From contig CAICTM010000270.1 in assembly GCA_903772945.1 (NCBI GenBank), positions 1 through 64,000 of the forward strand: 64,000 nucleotides of DNA, read 5' to 3'. This DNA is from Seminavis robusta. Taxonomy: Eukaryota; Bacillariophyta; Bacillariophyceae; Naviculales; Naviculaceae. The translations under genes were made by a program, and so were the position numbers. Of the stretch, positions 41,823 through 51,876 are shown one piece after another. The notes below the pieces were generated by a model. It saw nothing but the letters and a program-made list of their open reading frames with translations. It was not told where the DNA came from and did no database searches. Every line of letters starts with the position of its first letter. Within the stretch, counting starts at the first letter, position 1.

Positions 41823-42068
41823 TTTCTACGGTGGACAAAATAAACGGCCGAAATCCACTAGTTATTTAACACGATAGGCCGATTCGGATTTCGAAATTTT
41901 ACACACACAAATTAAAACGCCGGTAACGGCCTGATGTCAGAATCCAATCGGATTTTCCTACTGATGTCTCTATAGTAGAATTTTCTGGTGACGTTGATTC
42001 TTCGAAATCCGATTCAAATTTAGGCCGTTACTCAGAAATCCGTTTGCCGGGATTCTCCACTGTAGAAA
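41823..42068. mobile_element. Foldback/MITE-like element, 246 bp
   Basis: Imperfect terminal inverted repeats TTTCTACGGTGGACAA (41823-41838) and TTCTCCACTGTAGAAA (42053-42068). Inner inverted pair GGTAACGGCCTGA (about 41933) and TAGGCCGTTACT (about 42021). The interior repeats GAAATCCGATT / AATCGGATTT words in both orientations. No coding capacity. Target-site duplication not certain. Confidence 0.5.
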
Positions 42069-42591
42069 TACAGTGAATTCCCAACTTCCGGATTCTGGAA
42101 ATATATATAAGATGTGTCACATCAGACGTTCTTTGGATTTCAATCGGATTCTGACTGGATTTTCAATCCATGTGTGTCTTTTTCTGCGACCATGTGTACC
42201 ACTTCATTCTCACGGGAACTTTATTTCGATAGATGTGTTTGTTTCTACGATTGAAACCGTATCTTTGAGCGACAATGGTGATTTTGCAGGTTCTGAGACA
42301 ATTCCTTGCTATATTATAAGCACGAGAAGATGGAAAAATGAATTTGTTGCTTACTTTTAGGGTTCGATGCTTAAGAGAAGGAAAACAGTCGGAACGTCAT
42401 CAATCCGAACTATTCAGCCAAAGAAGCACGAAACAATTGGCGTCCGTTGAAGTCAAACCTCTTCTTCGATTACTCTCTCATTCTGCCACAATTTCCACCA
42501 TCGAAAACTCGAAACGAAAATATGCCCTTTTATCTCCAGATATCCCATCAAAACTACACAATTGCCCCCAAATAAATCTCCACAATGGCGT

Positions 42592-43455
42592 TCATCCAAG
42601 CGACGGTCCGTTTTGGTTAGCGGGAAAGAAGTTCCCATTTATGTCTCGATGCCATACCTGCGGTTGTGGTTGGATCTGTGGGGCAGGCTGGATCTGCATC
42701 TGCTGCTGTGGTTGGATCTGAGGAGCGGGCTGCATCTGTGGGGCTGGCTGCATCTGCATCTGTTGAGCTGATTGCTGAAACTGCGGATACACATACTGCT
42801 GTGGTTGTGGCATCACGTAATTCTGCATCATGGTTGCTTGCTGCTGCATCGCCACCATTTGATTCCAACTCATTGGAATCGAATACTGAGGCTGCGGCTG
42901 GATTTGCATGGGCATCGGTTGCTGTTGATACATTCGTTGGTCCATGACTTGATTCGCCGCCACCAATGGAGCTGCTGCTGCTGACTGAGGGAATACTTGA
43001 TTTGTCGCAATGGAGGCAACTGGAGCCGCCACAACTGGAGCCGCCACAACTGGAGCCGCCACAACTGGAGCCGCCACAACTGGAGCCGCCGCAATTGGAG
43101 CCATCGCCAACGATTATGAGATCCTGCCACGGAAACAACCGCACCACCAGGTACCGCAGGAGCTGACGCAATACTTGCCGACGATGCTGCTGCTTGAGCG
43201 TGAACCAGCTCGAGCAACTGGGCCTTCGTCATCTTCTTCAACACCTTGTCATCTGGAATGACAGATGGATCTTCCGTCAGCAAGGACGCCTCTTCTTCGT
43301 CGTCCGAATCTTGAGTCAAGATCTCGTCGGGTACGGACTTTTTGGCAGAATTCTTGGCGACGCTATCTCTGGACTTGTTGCGATTTTCCAAGTAAAATCC
43401 TTTCTTTTGAGCTTGGCGCTTGGAGCCCGCTTTGCGGCGCGTTTACCGCCGCCCA
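42592..43455 (-). pseudogene. Low-complexity coding remnant (AAPVV and Gln-rich)
   Basis: Minus-strand open stretches in more than one frame. The upstream part opens with a MGGGKRAAKRAP-like basic start near 43455 and runs into an acidic/Ser region ending TKAQLLELVHAQAAA. The downstream part encodes five AAPVV units, then Met/Gln/Pro-rich sequence (MQPAPQMQPAPQIQPQ) ending NGNFFPANQNGPS. I do not recognise a family. The frames do not join through a plausible intron, so this is a decayed gene, most likely part of the same mobile-element debris as the cluster at 43456-45129. A host gene with unusual splicing is the alternative. Confidence 0.35.
43021..43095 (+). repeat. 15-bp minisatellite, five copies
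   Basis: Five head-to-tail copies of TGGAGCCGCCACAAC, the last slightly diverged. Read on the minus strand they encode AAPVV repeats. Confidence 0.92.
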
Positions 43456-45150
43456 TCATCGGATTCTCTCAGATGTCGCCTTGGAGGACGTGGATTTCCA
43501 TTCTTCGTCTTCGGATTCCACCGCCAAGTCCTGTATCGAGCACATCAACGCCTTGAGAGCAGTTGATCGACCTTCATCTACGAGACGTGCATAAGGGATC
43601 TGACTCTGTTCGCACTTGTGACGGGCGAATTTAAATCGAGCAGCCATTGGAAAACCGAGCTTGATGCATCTTGGTATTCCATAGGCACGAAGACAATGAT
43701 TCGTGAACTTCTCAAGATCGTGACTCAATGACTTCACCGAGTCCTTGGCCTTACTTCGACACATTGTTGTGGCCTAGGTGTACTGACAGTTCCCCTACGG
43801 TTGGGAACCAAATGTCTCGACCTGTAACTTGTTCCCATGCACTGATGGTTGTGAAATACTCTTGATCTCTTCTGCTGCTAAGGCAATCTGCAAAGACTTT
43901 CCCGCTTCTGGATAACACTTGACAGGTAGAAGTCGAAACACTAACGCCACAGCGATCTCGAGGATTCTCGACGATTTCCAACCAGCGATCTTTTTCCGCA
44001 AGACTCCAGATTTGTAGAAGCTCAGTTCGATTGGTCTTATCTTCGGAAGTCGGATGCCATATGCAACATCCAGCCAGGTCACCCATCTCGCGAGTGTACA
44101 TCCGGAATAAGTATCACGCATCATGAGCTCGACATTCCTTACCACCACGAAAAAAAAATCGACCAAGTGGAACACACAGACGAATTGGAGAGAACGTTCT
44201 TCCACGTTGGAGTCTTCCGTCTTACAGCTTCGCGATTTTCTTGCGCTCCCAATCAATCTCCGAATGATGACACGAAATTCCAAAGTTTCTTTGCAGATTT
44301 CCGCCAAACTTGATCATGAATCCGTGGAAATCTCCTTGCGTGAAATCCTCCTGAAGAGTACAGAAACTGTGTCGTAGTCTTTCTTCCTACTCGCCAAACA
44401 CGTTTTGATATTGGGTGAAGACCGCGGAGAGAGCGGTTTTCCTTTGTTGGTTCCAGACAAACACAACCACTTCATTCCACACAAGATCGAGCAATAGTTC
44501 AGGATTTTGTGCTTGTTCGCATCTTTTTCTCCACACACCACATTGAAAAAGGCAAAATCGGTGGATAGTCCTTGGTCGTAAGTGACGGGAACAATCTCAA
44601 GAGGACTGGCCAAAACGGAACCTCCATGATCTCGGATTGTACCGAAGAATCGTTTTTGAAGACTCTCACACTTCTTCCGTGCTTTCTTCCTCGTCTTCCC
44701 AATCCTTGCAGCATCTGAAGCTTTTGCTCTTCTCTGTCAAGTCCAAGGATGTAAAATCTCGACCAGATCCAAGGGCAGAGGCAATTTCAGCAGCACTTTT
44801 CATTGGAATGGCTGCATTTTTTTGTGAATTTTCCTGTGTCGGAGTTTCTTCTTCCTCTGTTGTTGAGATGTTGGCTGGGTTTGAGGCGACAAGGAGACTC
44901 TGCTGGAGCTTGTGTGAGTACCATAGCTGATGTTGGATTCAGAGCCAAGTGCTAGCATACTTGCCACAACAAAGCTGGTACCTTGGGTCATGACAGGACG
45001 ACTGGGTTCTTCTTCATATTCTTCCTCTCTTCCACTACGGCTCTTCATACCTCTTTCTTCCTCCTCACTACTGCTACTACTGAGTCCTCTACGGGTGGAA
45101 GGTGAAATCACCGCCGGCAAGTGGGTCACACCCTTCTGTTTCTTCTGCCG
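43456..45150 (-). mobile_element. Decayed minus-strand ORF cluster, possible tyrosine-recombinase element
   Basis: A 1.7-kb minus-strand region of short overlapping open frames in all three phases. Pieces include a Ser/Glu/Arg-rich N-terminal part (44800-45129), a fold-like stretch with FFNVVCGEKDANKHKILNYC and LSGTNKGKP (44314-44613), a middle with RGGKE-like residues, and a late HLGHNNVSK. The last two recall the Arg box and the H-x-L-G-H box of tyrosine recombinases found in diatom Crypton-like elements. That resemblance is weak and from memory. The region is clearly broken in several places and looks old. It lies between the 246-bp foldback element and the U2AF35 gene. Confidence 0.35.
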
Positions 45151-45610
45151 ATGATGACATGATGAGCGCTCTAGTGACTACTCCAGTTGTACTCTAACAG
45201 TAGGGCTTATTTACTCGGTCTTTGTCAGGTGCTTACCCACAAGACCTCCCGCCTCGTTGACGGCCTTTTTGATCGTTTGATCTGATTGCGTCTGGCTGTC
45301 GGATTTTTGCCCAAGGGCCTAGGCGAGCCCTTGATCTTCGTTCTTGGCCTAAAATCCGCTGACGCGCGCTCTCGCGACGAATCGTGTCGGCTGCGCCTCC
45401 AAGAATTCTTGCGATCGCGCGCGTCATTGGATTTTCAATTTGCCGGGACGTTTTTCTACAAAGTCAGTCGAATGATGCATTCGAAAGACGCACAGCAGAG
45501 CTTTGGCCTCAAAAACAACGGCAAAGATTCTTGACACACAACACACAACCAAAGCAAAAAGCAACGAAAACGACAATCAAGAGACAACCACTCTACCAAA
45601 ATTACCAACC
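45151..45610. other. gene-free stretch upstream of U2AF35
   Basis: About 460 bases, GC-richer than its surroundings, with CGCGC clusters (45362-45422). Likely promoter and 5' leader; an in-frame open stretch precedes the ATG without resemblance to anything. Confidence 0.4.
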
Positions 45611-46902
45611 ATGGCAAAGCACTTGGCCCGCATTCACGGCACCGAAGAGGACAAGGTGAACTGTCCCTTCTACTTCAAGATTGGAGCTTGCCGCCATTCG
45701 GATCGATGCTCTCGTCTTCACCATCGTCCCGCCTTTTCTCCCACCATTCTGGTGAAGCATCTCTACCGGCACCCGCAGCGTCTTGCGAAATCAATAACAA
45801 GAGCGGTGGAGAAGCCGTCATTGATCAAGAACAAGCCAATGAAGACTTTTTGGTGTTTTTCGAAGATCTGTATGTGGAATTGAGCAAATTTGGCAGAGTG
45901 GAAGGATTGCATGTCGTGGAGAATCTGGGAGATCATTTGATTGGTACGTTGTCTCTAGCTAGCTAGCTAGCTAGCTGAGATGGGGCTCGTTGTGTTTTGT
46001 TTTGTTTCCGCGTGTGCATGTCTGTTTGTTTGATGTCGGGTGTACAGCTTGTGAGGATCCTGTGATTGTCTTTATTGGAGGCCTGTCTGTTGTTGGATCT
46101 TTGGCCGAGACTCCAAAAACAACCAACAATTCACAAGCCACAAACGATGAGATAATCACGAGATGTGTGATAACGGTTGATTTGCTCAGTACAACAATTT
46201 TCAGGGTTGAAGGTGTGGATTGGTTGAATTTTGGTGAATTCAATCATTTCTAATTGTCATCAAGCATGGCACAACAAAGGAATGGAGAATGATGCCAAAT
46301 CAACTTGTATCTTATCGGTTATTTGGTTCTGATCAATCCAATGGGTGTGTGGTGGCAACTCGTGTTGTTGGCGGCAAATCCGTCTCATGTCGCTTTGTGA
46401 GCTGCTCCCCATTATCCTGTTATAGTGTTTCTTACGCTTGTTGATTCTTTCTTCAGGTCATGTTTATTGCAAATTCAGCGACGAAGAAGAGGCATCGGAT
46501 GCCTTGCAGGTCATGAATGGGCGCTACTATGACGGACGACGAATGGAGGTGGAGTATTCACCCGTCACAGACTTTCGGGAGGCGCGATGCCGAGACTACG
46601 ATGAAGACGCCTGTGCCCGAGGTGGTTTCTGCAACTTTTTGCATGTCAAGCCGGTGCCCATGTGTCTCATACGTTCCATGGAGGAGGACTGCGAAGCAGA
46701 TCGGATCCGCGACCAGGAGGAGCGACGAGCCAAAGAACGGGAAGAAAAACGAGCCAGGAAGGAGAGCAAAAAGAGAAAACGTGAACGCAAGGAGAGAAAG
46801 TCGTCTCATCGATCATCTCGTAGTCGCAAACGAAGTTCCAGCCGCGATCGTGGCGGCGCAGAAAGTGATGATGATGACCGCTCGTATTCACAGTCTCCGT
46901 AG
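45611..46902 (+). CDS. Splicing factor U2AF small subunit (U2AF35)
   Basis: Recognises the AG of 3' splice sites as partner of U2AF65. Start [40 protein letters not shown] is the first CCCH zinc finger. The UHM/RRM part continues with [30 protein letters not shown], then after an intron (45944-46456, 513 nt, GTACGT...TTCAG) [62 protein letters not shown], the second finger, and an RS-rich tail. Between HLYRHPQ and FFEDL the frame changes. Either a 35-nt GT-AG segment (45780-45814) is removed, giving 247 aa, or one base is missing in this sequence or allele; the second option restores a linker of normal length. The big intron contains a (GCTA)n run (45957-45975). Confidence 0.88.
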
Positions 46903-47119
46903 CTAGCTAGCTGGCGGTGGCTGCTTTGATGGAAGTTTGTATTCTCTCGATGGTGAAGTTTTAAATAAGATTAGTGGGGTCCATTTTCTATACAGTTTTT
47001 TCATGTCTAATGTACGTTGTTTAGTATGTACGATATATACCGTACCTCTCCAAAATTTGTCTGTCTGCGGTCTTTTTCACTGCCATGAGGATTGATGACA
47101 ACCGTCCTTTGTACTTTTT
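46903..47119. other. convergent intergenic spacer
   Basis: 217 bases with a TAGCTAGCTAG word just after the U2AF35 stop. Nothing else seen. Confidence 0.4.
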
Positions 47120-48265
47120 CTAAATTTCGTCGGCCCATTGCCCTCCACTGGAAGTACCGTTCGGTGGATAGTCTCCAGATTTCAAGCTGAATGCGAGGGG
47201 ATCAAAGGCTTGTGTTGTCTTGGTTCCGTACACCACCCAATGCTTTTTTGCTGGCTTTTTGTGCTTGTGCTTTTTCTTCTTGAGCATCCTCCCTCGGACT
47301 CCTGATCCTTGATCCGGAGCAGCATCAATTCTTGTGGCATCATCATCGTCATCATCGTCGTCGACATCGGTGGCATGCTTCGAATCGCTTGCTTGCTTAT
47401 AGTTGATTGTTACATTCAAGTCCATGGGATTGGGGGCTGTCTCGGCCTTGCCCTCTGGATCGAGCACATATTTGATTTGCCAGACTTCATCAAACGAGTC
47501 ATGGGGATATTCGTAGGGACATCCTTCATCAGGTCCACAAGCCAAGGCCACGGCCAGGTCGGCAAGCAGCTCATGCTTCCAAGAAATCACACTCACTTTC
47601 CCACACATTTCGCCTGATTGCAGTTGCTTGAAATATTCGTCAGCCAGCACTTTTACTTTGAAGGGGTAGACATCAATTTCCAAGTCAAACTTTTTGGCCA
47701 ACGGCAAGACCGTCTCAATTTCTCTGTAATTAACCTTGTGTTTGGACTCTCGGTCTTGTGTCAAGGCAAAGATCTTTGTGGGCACTGGCCATCGGTGTTG
47801 TGGATTGCTGGGGTCAAACAGTGATGGTAGAAAATAGGCTCTCTCTCGGCCCAACCAAGAACAGTAGCTATTCCCTCCTTGGTGAACCACTCCATCATCA
47901 GGATACTTTTCGCAGTGTCGAAAGAGCAAAATCGTGCTTTCACAGCCAGATTCAATGTCCAACTCGGGATCGTACATGGAATTCAAAACATCCAACTGGG
48001 ATGCAGCTCGACTGTCGTACTTCTTGATAATTTTCCTGGCGCTGCTGCTGCTGCTACCTCTGCTGGGCATGACATCATAGATAACGGCAACACTTAGGGC
48101 AACCAGCCCTACTATCATGCACGCCAAAAACCCAATGAACAACCTGTGTCCATTATTTTGGGACTTCAAGTTCACAAAAGAGTCCGAATTGTCCCCAAAT
48201 GTCGTTTGGATCTCGGTTTTCTCCTTGGTTTTCCCGTTGAGAAGTGTCGTGCTTTCCCCTGCCAT
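47120..48265 (-). CDS. Membrane-anchored histidine-phosphatase-like protein
   Basis: 381 aa, ATG at 48265. One membrane helix at about 42-64 (LFIGFLACMIVGLVALSVAVIYD) after a short cytosolic N-terminus, so type II, with the catalytic part outside or luminal. TILLFRHCEK (111-120) fits the RHxxx phosphohistidine motif of the histidine phosphatase superfamily, and ISWKHELLADLA supplies a second His like the family's late catalytic His. The segments between (FALTQDRESKHKVNYREIETVLPLAKKF) resemble the usual Arg/Glu-containing helices. A poly-Asp run (8 Asp) and a Lys/His-rich patch (KKKKHKHKKPAKKH) are insertions. Substrate unknown. Loss or change of one motif cannot be ruled out by eye. Confidence 0.72.
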   Translation of the reverse strand: MAGESTTLLNGKTKEKTEIQTTFGDNSDSFVNLKSQNNGHRLFIGFLACMIVGLVALSVAVIYDVMPSRGSSSSSARKIIKKYDSRAASQLDVLNSMYDPELDIESGCESTILLFRHCEKYPDDGVVHQGGNSYCSWLGRERAYFLPSLFDPSNPQHRWPVPTKIFALTQDRESKHKVNYREIETVLPLAKKFDLEIDVYPFKVKVLADEYFKQLQSGEMCGKVSVISWKHELLADLAVALACGPDEGCPYEYPHDSFDEVWQIKYVLDPEGKAETAPNPMDLNVTINYKQASDSKHATDVDDDDDDDDATRIDAAPDQGSGVRGRMLKKKKHKHKKPAKKHWVVYGTKTTQAFDPLAFSLKSGDYPPNGTSSGGQWADEI

Positions 48266-48723
48266 TGCTATTTGTTTGCTTCAAAAGTAGTCTGAGAAGG
48301 ATGAAGGTTGTTCTGGCAAAAGATCGATGAAGATTCAGGTCCAAAGAAGAAAATGTGGAGCTGCGACGATCCAGAAGGGATCTTGCTTTTTTGCTGAGGT
48401 GGCGCGGGAGTCAAAGAAGATACAGTCTGTACATCACGTCGTGAACTGAACTGAATTGAATCTTCAACGTCCCAGCTACCAGTACGGTAGCTAGCTAGGT
48501 CAACAATATCTCAACCATCGTGTCCATCAGGGGAAGGCTCCAATAGTTTTTGCCCCCACTCCTCCTTTTGACAATGGCTTTCCACTATAGCTAGCAATTG
48601 TTTTTGACTACTAGGATGGGTTAAAAACGAGTTTGCACTGGCGATAGAGGAAATACAGCATTTGTTAGCTGTATAGGTCTGCACGACAATGCCGCTCCCG
48701 CCATGCCATGTAGTACTGCATCC
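48266..48723. other. gene-free stretch
   Basis: About 460 bases between two minus-strand genes, with a GTACGGTAGCTAGCTAGG word at 48482-48499. No gene recognised. Confidence 0.4.
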
Positions 48724-50064
48724 TCAGTCCTGCTTTTGTCTATTGGTTGTGGCACCATCAGCATCATCTGTGGATACAGTGGTTGGTACCCCTCCAAACC
48801 CCGTGCCTTCCTCCTCCCCAATAATGTCCAACAATCGCTGTGCGACTCTTGCAATCACAAGCCGATACATTTGCCAATAAGACAAGTCCACATCAAGCTC
48901 AAGTTTTTCATAGGGAGGTGGACCTTCCGGCCTCTTGCGGATTGTGGAATGCGTCCGGGATGGTTTTTCGTGGTACAAGGGTGTGTTGATGTCATCATCC
49001 GAAGGGGTGGGTATATCATTGGATTTGGGGAGAGAGGATGGCGATGATATTGTTGTCTTGGGAGTTGACGGAGGCGTAGAGTTTGTTTCTTTGAGGGATT
49101 CTTCTTTCGAAGGATTCATGTTGTTTCCATCTTGGCTGGATTGAGATCCCAGGACCTTTTGCATGGCTCGTTGTGTTCGCTTCTTGTTTTTCTTTCCTTC
49201 TGCTACCGCCCTGGCCAAAAGTTGGAATTCCTTTTCAATAGATTTTTGTTCTGGAGATTTCTCGTCGTCATCATCATTCTCGATATCGCCGCCCAGCTTT
49301 TCCATGGCTTTCTCCAAGTCTCCCTTTGCCGTGTCATAGCATCCCCGTAGTCGTCGAGCCTTTCCACGCTTAAAGTAGAGTTTGGCAACGCCTTGACCCT
49401 TGGTACCTTCCTCCAAGGATTCCATGCCCAATGTACAAAATACTTCTGCCTTATGGTACCACCCCAGTTGCAATGCCGACTGAGCCAAGTTGTTCATGAC
49501 GGGAAGAATGAATACTTGTAGATCGTCTACTACTTTTTGTTGTTGTTGTGTGGTATCACGGACCACGAGACATGTCAAGTAAATGTCAATGGCTTGCTTG
49601 TATTTTCCTTCTTGGTAGAGCTGATTGCCCTGCTGTCGTTGTTTCTGTGCCCATTCAATTTTCTGTTCCAAGGACATTTTGGAGGTCAACTGCGCTGCCT
49701 GTTCCAGTTTGTTTTTCATGTCTTGCGACGACATTTCTTCGTCCGTGGCCTTGCGTGCCGAACCATCGGGCATTCGTTTTTGCAGTTCAAAAAACTGTTT
49801 CTTTTCTGTTGTTGTTGTTGTGGTCGAACCTGCCTCTTCTTGTTGCATGAGCTCATTCAACGTCGAGTTGATGGAATCAATGACGTAAGAAGTCGTCACA
49901 AAGTCCGTGAGAGGATTCACTTCCTTGGCGCTACCGGTATTCTCGGAGCCTTTCTTCGACTGGAGCTCAGAGTCATGGCTCGATGATGCTCCATCATCCT
50001 GGTGAGAGGATGCTGATGTTGCCTCTGCTGCAGGGGCCTCGTTGGTTTCTTCCAGAGATGTCAT
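48724..50064 (-). CDS. TPR-domain protein, co-chaperone-like
   Basis: 446 aa from the ATG at 50064 (the frame runs 70 codons further up via GTG into AT-rich leader). Residues about 135-255 hold TPR helices: EWAQKQRQQGNQLYQEGKYKQAIDIYLTCL, LPVMNNLAQSALQLGWYHKAEVFCTLGME, AKLYFKRGKARRLRGCYDTAKGDLEKAM. The Lys/Asn/Arg pattern (GN..., NNLA, KR..ARR) is that of TPR clamps binding the Hsp90/Hsp70 EEVD tail, as in FKBP-type and TTC co-chaperones. Flanks are Ser/Thr-rich and charged. The C-terminal region (PPPYEKLELDVDLSYWQMYRLVIARVAQRLLDIIG) looks ordered and may be a second domain. No PPIase domain is present. Confidence 0.82.
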   Translation of the reverse strand: MTSLEETNEAPAAEATSASSHQDDGASSSHDSELQSKKGSENTGSAKEVNPLTDFVTTSYVIDSINSTLNELMQQEEAGSTTTTTTEKKQFFELQKRMPDGSARKATDEEMSSQDMKNKLEQAAQLTSKMSLEQKIEWAQKQRQQGNQLYQEGKYKQAIDIYLTCLVVRDTTQQQQKVVDDLQVFILPVMNNLAQSALQLGWYHKAEVFCTLGMESLEEGTKGQGVAKLYFKRGKARRLRGCYDTAKGDLEKAMEKLGGDIENDDDDEKSPEQKSIEKEFQLLARAVAEGKKNKKRTQRAMQKVLGSQSSQDGNNMNPSKEESLKETNSTPPSTPKTTISSPSSLPKSNDIPTPSDDDINTPLYHEKPSRTHSTIRKRPEGPPPYEKLELDVDLSYWQMYRLVIARVAQRLLDIIGEEEGTGFGGVPTTVSTDDADGATTNRQKQD

Positions 50065-50535
50065 GATGGCCGGTCGAAACGAAAGGATCGATCGAGGAAT
50101 GTGGCGGATGATAAATAATAAATAAATAAATAAATATAAATAAATATAATTGATCGGTTGATGGGTGGAGGCGAAGAGATTTGAAGCAGGCAGAGCTGTG
50201 AAGATTGAGTCGGGACGCCGTTTGGCTTCTCCGTAAAAGAGCAAGTGCGCGGCCCTAACCCGGTTCCGCACCAAGCCTCACCGGAAACGGAATTGAAGAG
50301 AGAAACGATTGAGAGCCATTTCAAACATGATCAACGATGATCCTCCGTCATCCAAGTCCTCTTGTAATCAATCGTACAATAGCAAGGTCGCATCTCAAGT
50401 TGCAGGACCACTTGCTACTGTAGTAGCCTAGGCTAGTTTCGTGGGTTGGATTCCGAGTAGTGTTCATGGAAAGTCCCAGTCTCTGATCCCCACACTCTCT
50501 TCATTAGCACTACAAGAGCAAAGACAAAAAGCACG
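50065..50535. other. divergent promoter region
   Basis: About 470 bases. Contains a (TAAA)n/(TAAATA)n microsatellite at 50111-50152, directly upstream of the TPR gene. Confidence 0.5.
50111..50152 (+). repeat. TAAA-type microsatellite
   Basis: Run of TAAATAAATAAATA and TAAATATAAATA units in the TPR gene leader or promoter. Confidence 0.85.
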
Positions 50536-51876
50536 ATGCAAGCCGTTCCAAACGACCACGACGACGAAACCAACAATAATGTGCTGGATGGAAACCCTCA
50601 TGATACCGAAGCAGTGCTGGACATTTCGCTGTCAGAGCAAGGAGCTCGAGCCCTCTCGCGACACCTTCCAAATGTCGAAACGCTGTACATTCGTTCTCTA
50701 ATCGATGAAGACGATGACAACAACAACCACGTCCCAATAAATAATCACAATCGGCCCGCAATTGGCAACGTGACCGACGAACAAATTGTTTCCATGTTCT
50801 CCATTCTCGGGGATCACCAACGGCTACGTCATTTAGTACTGGACAATTTGGATGCGCTGCAGGAAGACGACCGTGTCTTTCCGCTGGAAGCTCTGACGGT
50901 GCTGGTGCAAAAAGCACGGCACTTAAAGTCCCTTCAGTTGGATATGGATGTGGCCATTTCAGGGACGCCCGTTCACGGCCGCGCTTTTCTGTTGGCGCTA
51001 CGACAACATTCCTCTCTGGAAACTCTGGAACTGACTGAATTTGGAAATGCGAGGTCAACTATTCTAGCGAGTGAATTCTCGCCTCTCATGGTGCCAAATA
51101 GGTGGAAAGAACTCTCCCTTTCCGGAGGACAACAAATCACCGATCAACAGGTCGACATTGCCATTCTGCAATCGCAGGCTCTGACAAAATTGCTCGTCGA
51201 TTCCAATGGAGACTTTCAGCGACACTTATCCCGCGTGCTGGAAGCCCTACAGAACCAACAGTGCCAGCACCTCCATGAATTGGTGGTCTTGGATGACTTG
51301 ACGGAACAAACTGCCTTGGACTTTGCTTCCATGATTCGACACAATCATCGCACGCTACAATACTTGTTTCTATCGCTGGGTATTCAGTCGCGATATGGAA
51401 CGCTCATTACAGAGGCATTGCTTCACAACAACCATATTCACTCCATACGGTTTGTCATGTCAGGAGAACGCAATGGAGACGCCACAGCATTGGTACATCA
51501 CTTGAGACACAACAGAACTCTCAAACGAATACATATCCACTTTCAGGGATTGTTCAGTCAAGATCGAGTCAACGAAGTCTTTTTGAAACCATTCTTGGAT
51601 ATACTACGAGAAGACAACTACACATTGGAAAGAATCAAACTCGACAAGTGTCATTCCGCGTTCAGTCTGTCAAGAGAAGTTGAGTTCTTTTTGCAATTGA
51701 ACCGGGCCGGTCGAAATGAACTATTGGAAAGCACAATCAATAGCAATATCAATAATACAAGGACGGATGTGGTGCGAAGATTGTGGGCCAACAAAATCAT
51801 TCAGCACAGATCAAATGTGAATGTTGTATTCTACTTTTTGTTGCAGAATCCATCCTTTCTTCCTGCTACAGTATGA
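50536..51876 (+). CDS. Leucine-rich-repeat-like protein
   Basis: A 446-aa single-exon protein, ATG at 50536 in ACGATGCAA context. Irregular leucine-rich repeats run through the chain: LPNVETLYIRSL, HQRLRHLVLDNLDAL, ARHLKSLQLDMDV, HSSLETLELTEFG, CQHLHELVVLDDL, NRTLKRIHIHFQGL, NYTLERIKLDKC. These fit the ribonuclease-inhibitor-like LRR style that is common and fast-evolving in diatoms. No signal peptide or membrane segment. N-terminal 35 residues are Asp/Asn-rich. Probably a cytosolic protein-interaction scaffold; partner unknown. Confidence 0.75.
   Translation: MQAVPNDHDDETNNNVLDGNPHDTEAVLDISLSEQGARALSRHLPNVETLYIRSLIDEDDDNNNHVPINNHNRPAIGNVTDEQIVSMFSILGDHQRLRHLVLDNLDALQEDDRVFPLEALTVLVQKARHLKSLQLDMDVAISGTPVHGRAFLLALRQHSSLETLELTEFGNARSTILASEFSPLMVPNRWKELSLSGGQQITDQQVDIAILQSQALTKLLVDSNGDFQRHLSRVLEALQNQQCQHLHELVVLDDLTEQTALDFASMIRHNHRTLQYLFLSLGIQSRYGTLITEALLHNNHIHSIRFVMSGERNGDATALVHHLRHNRTLKRIHIHFQGLFSQDRVNEVFLKPFLDILREDNYTLERIKLDKCHSAFSLSREVEFFLQLNRAGRNELLESTINSNINNTRTDVVRRLWANKIIQHRSNVNVVFYFLLQNPSFLPATV

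Noticed and set aside
41864-45174. Possible CACTA transposon ends (CACTAG at 41866, CTAGTG near 45172)
   Set aside because: Only six bases shared, no matching 3-bp target duplication and no CACTA transposase motif.
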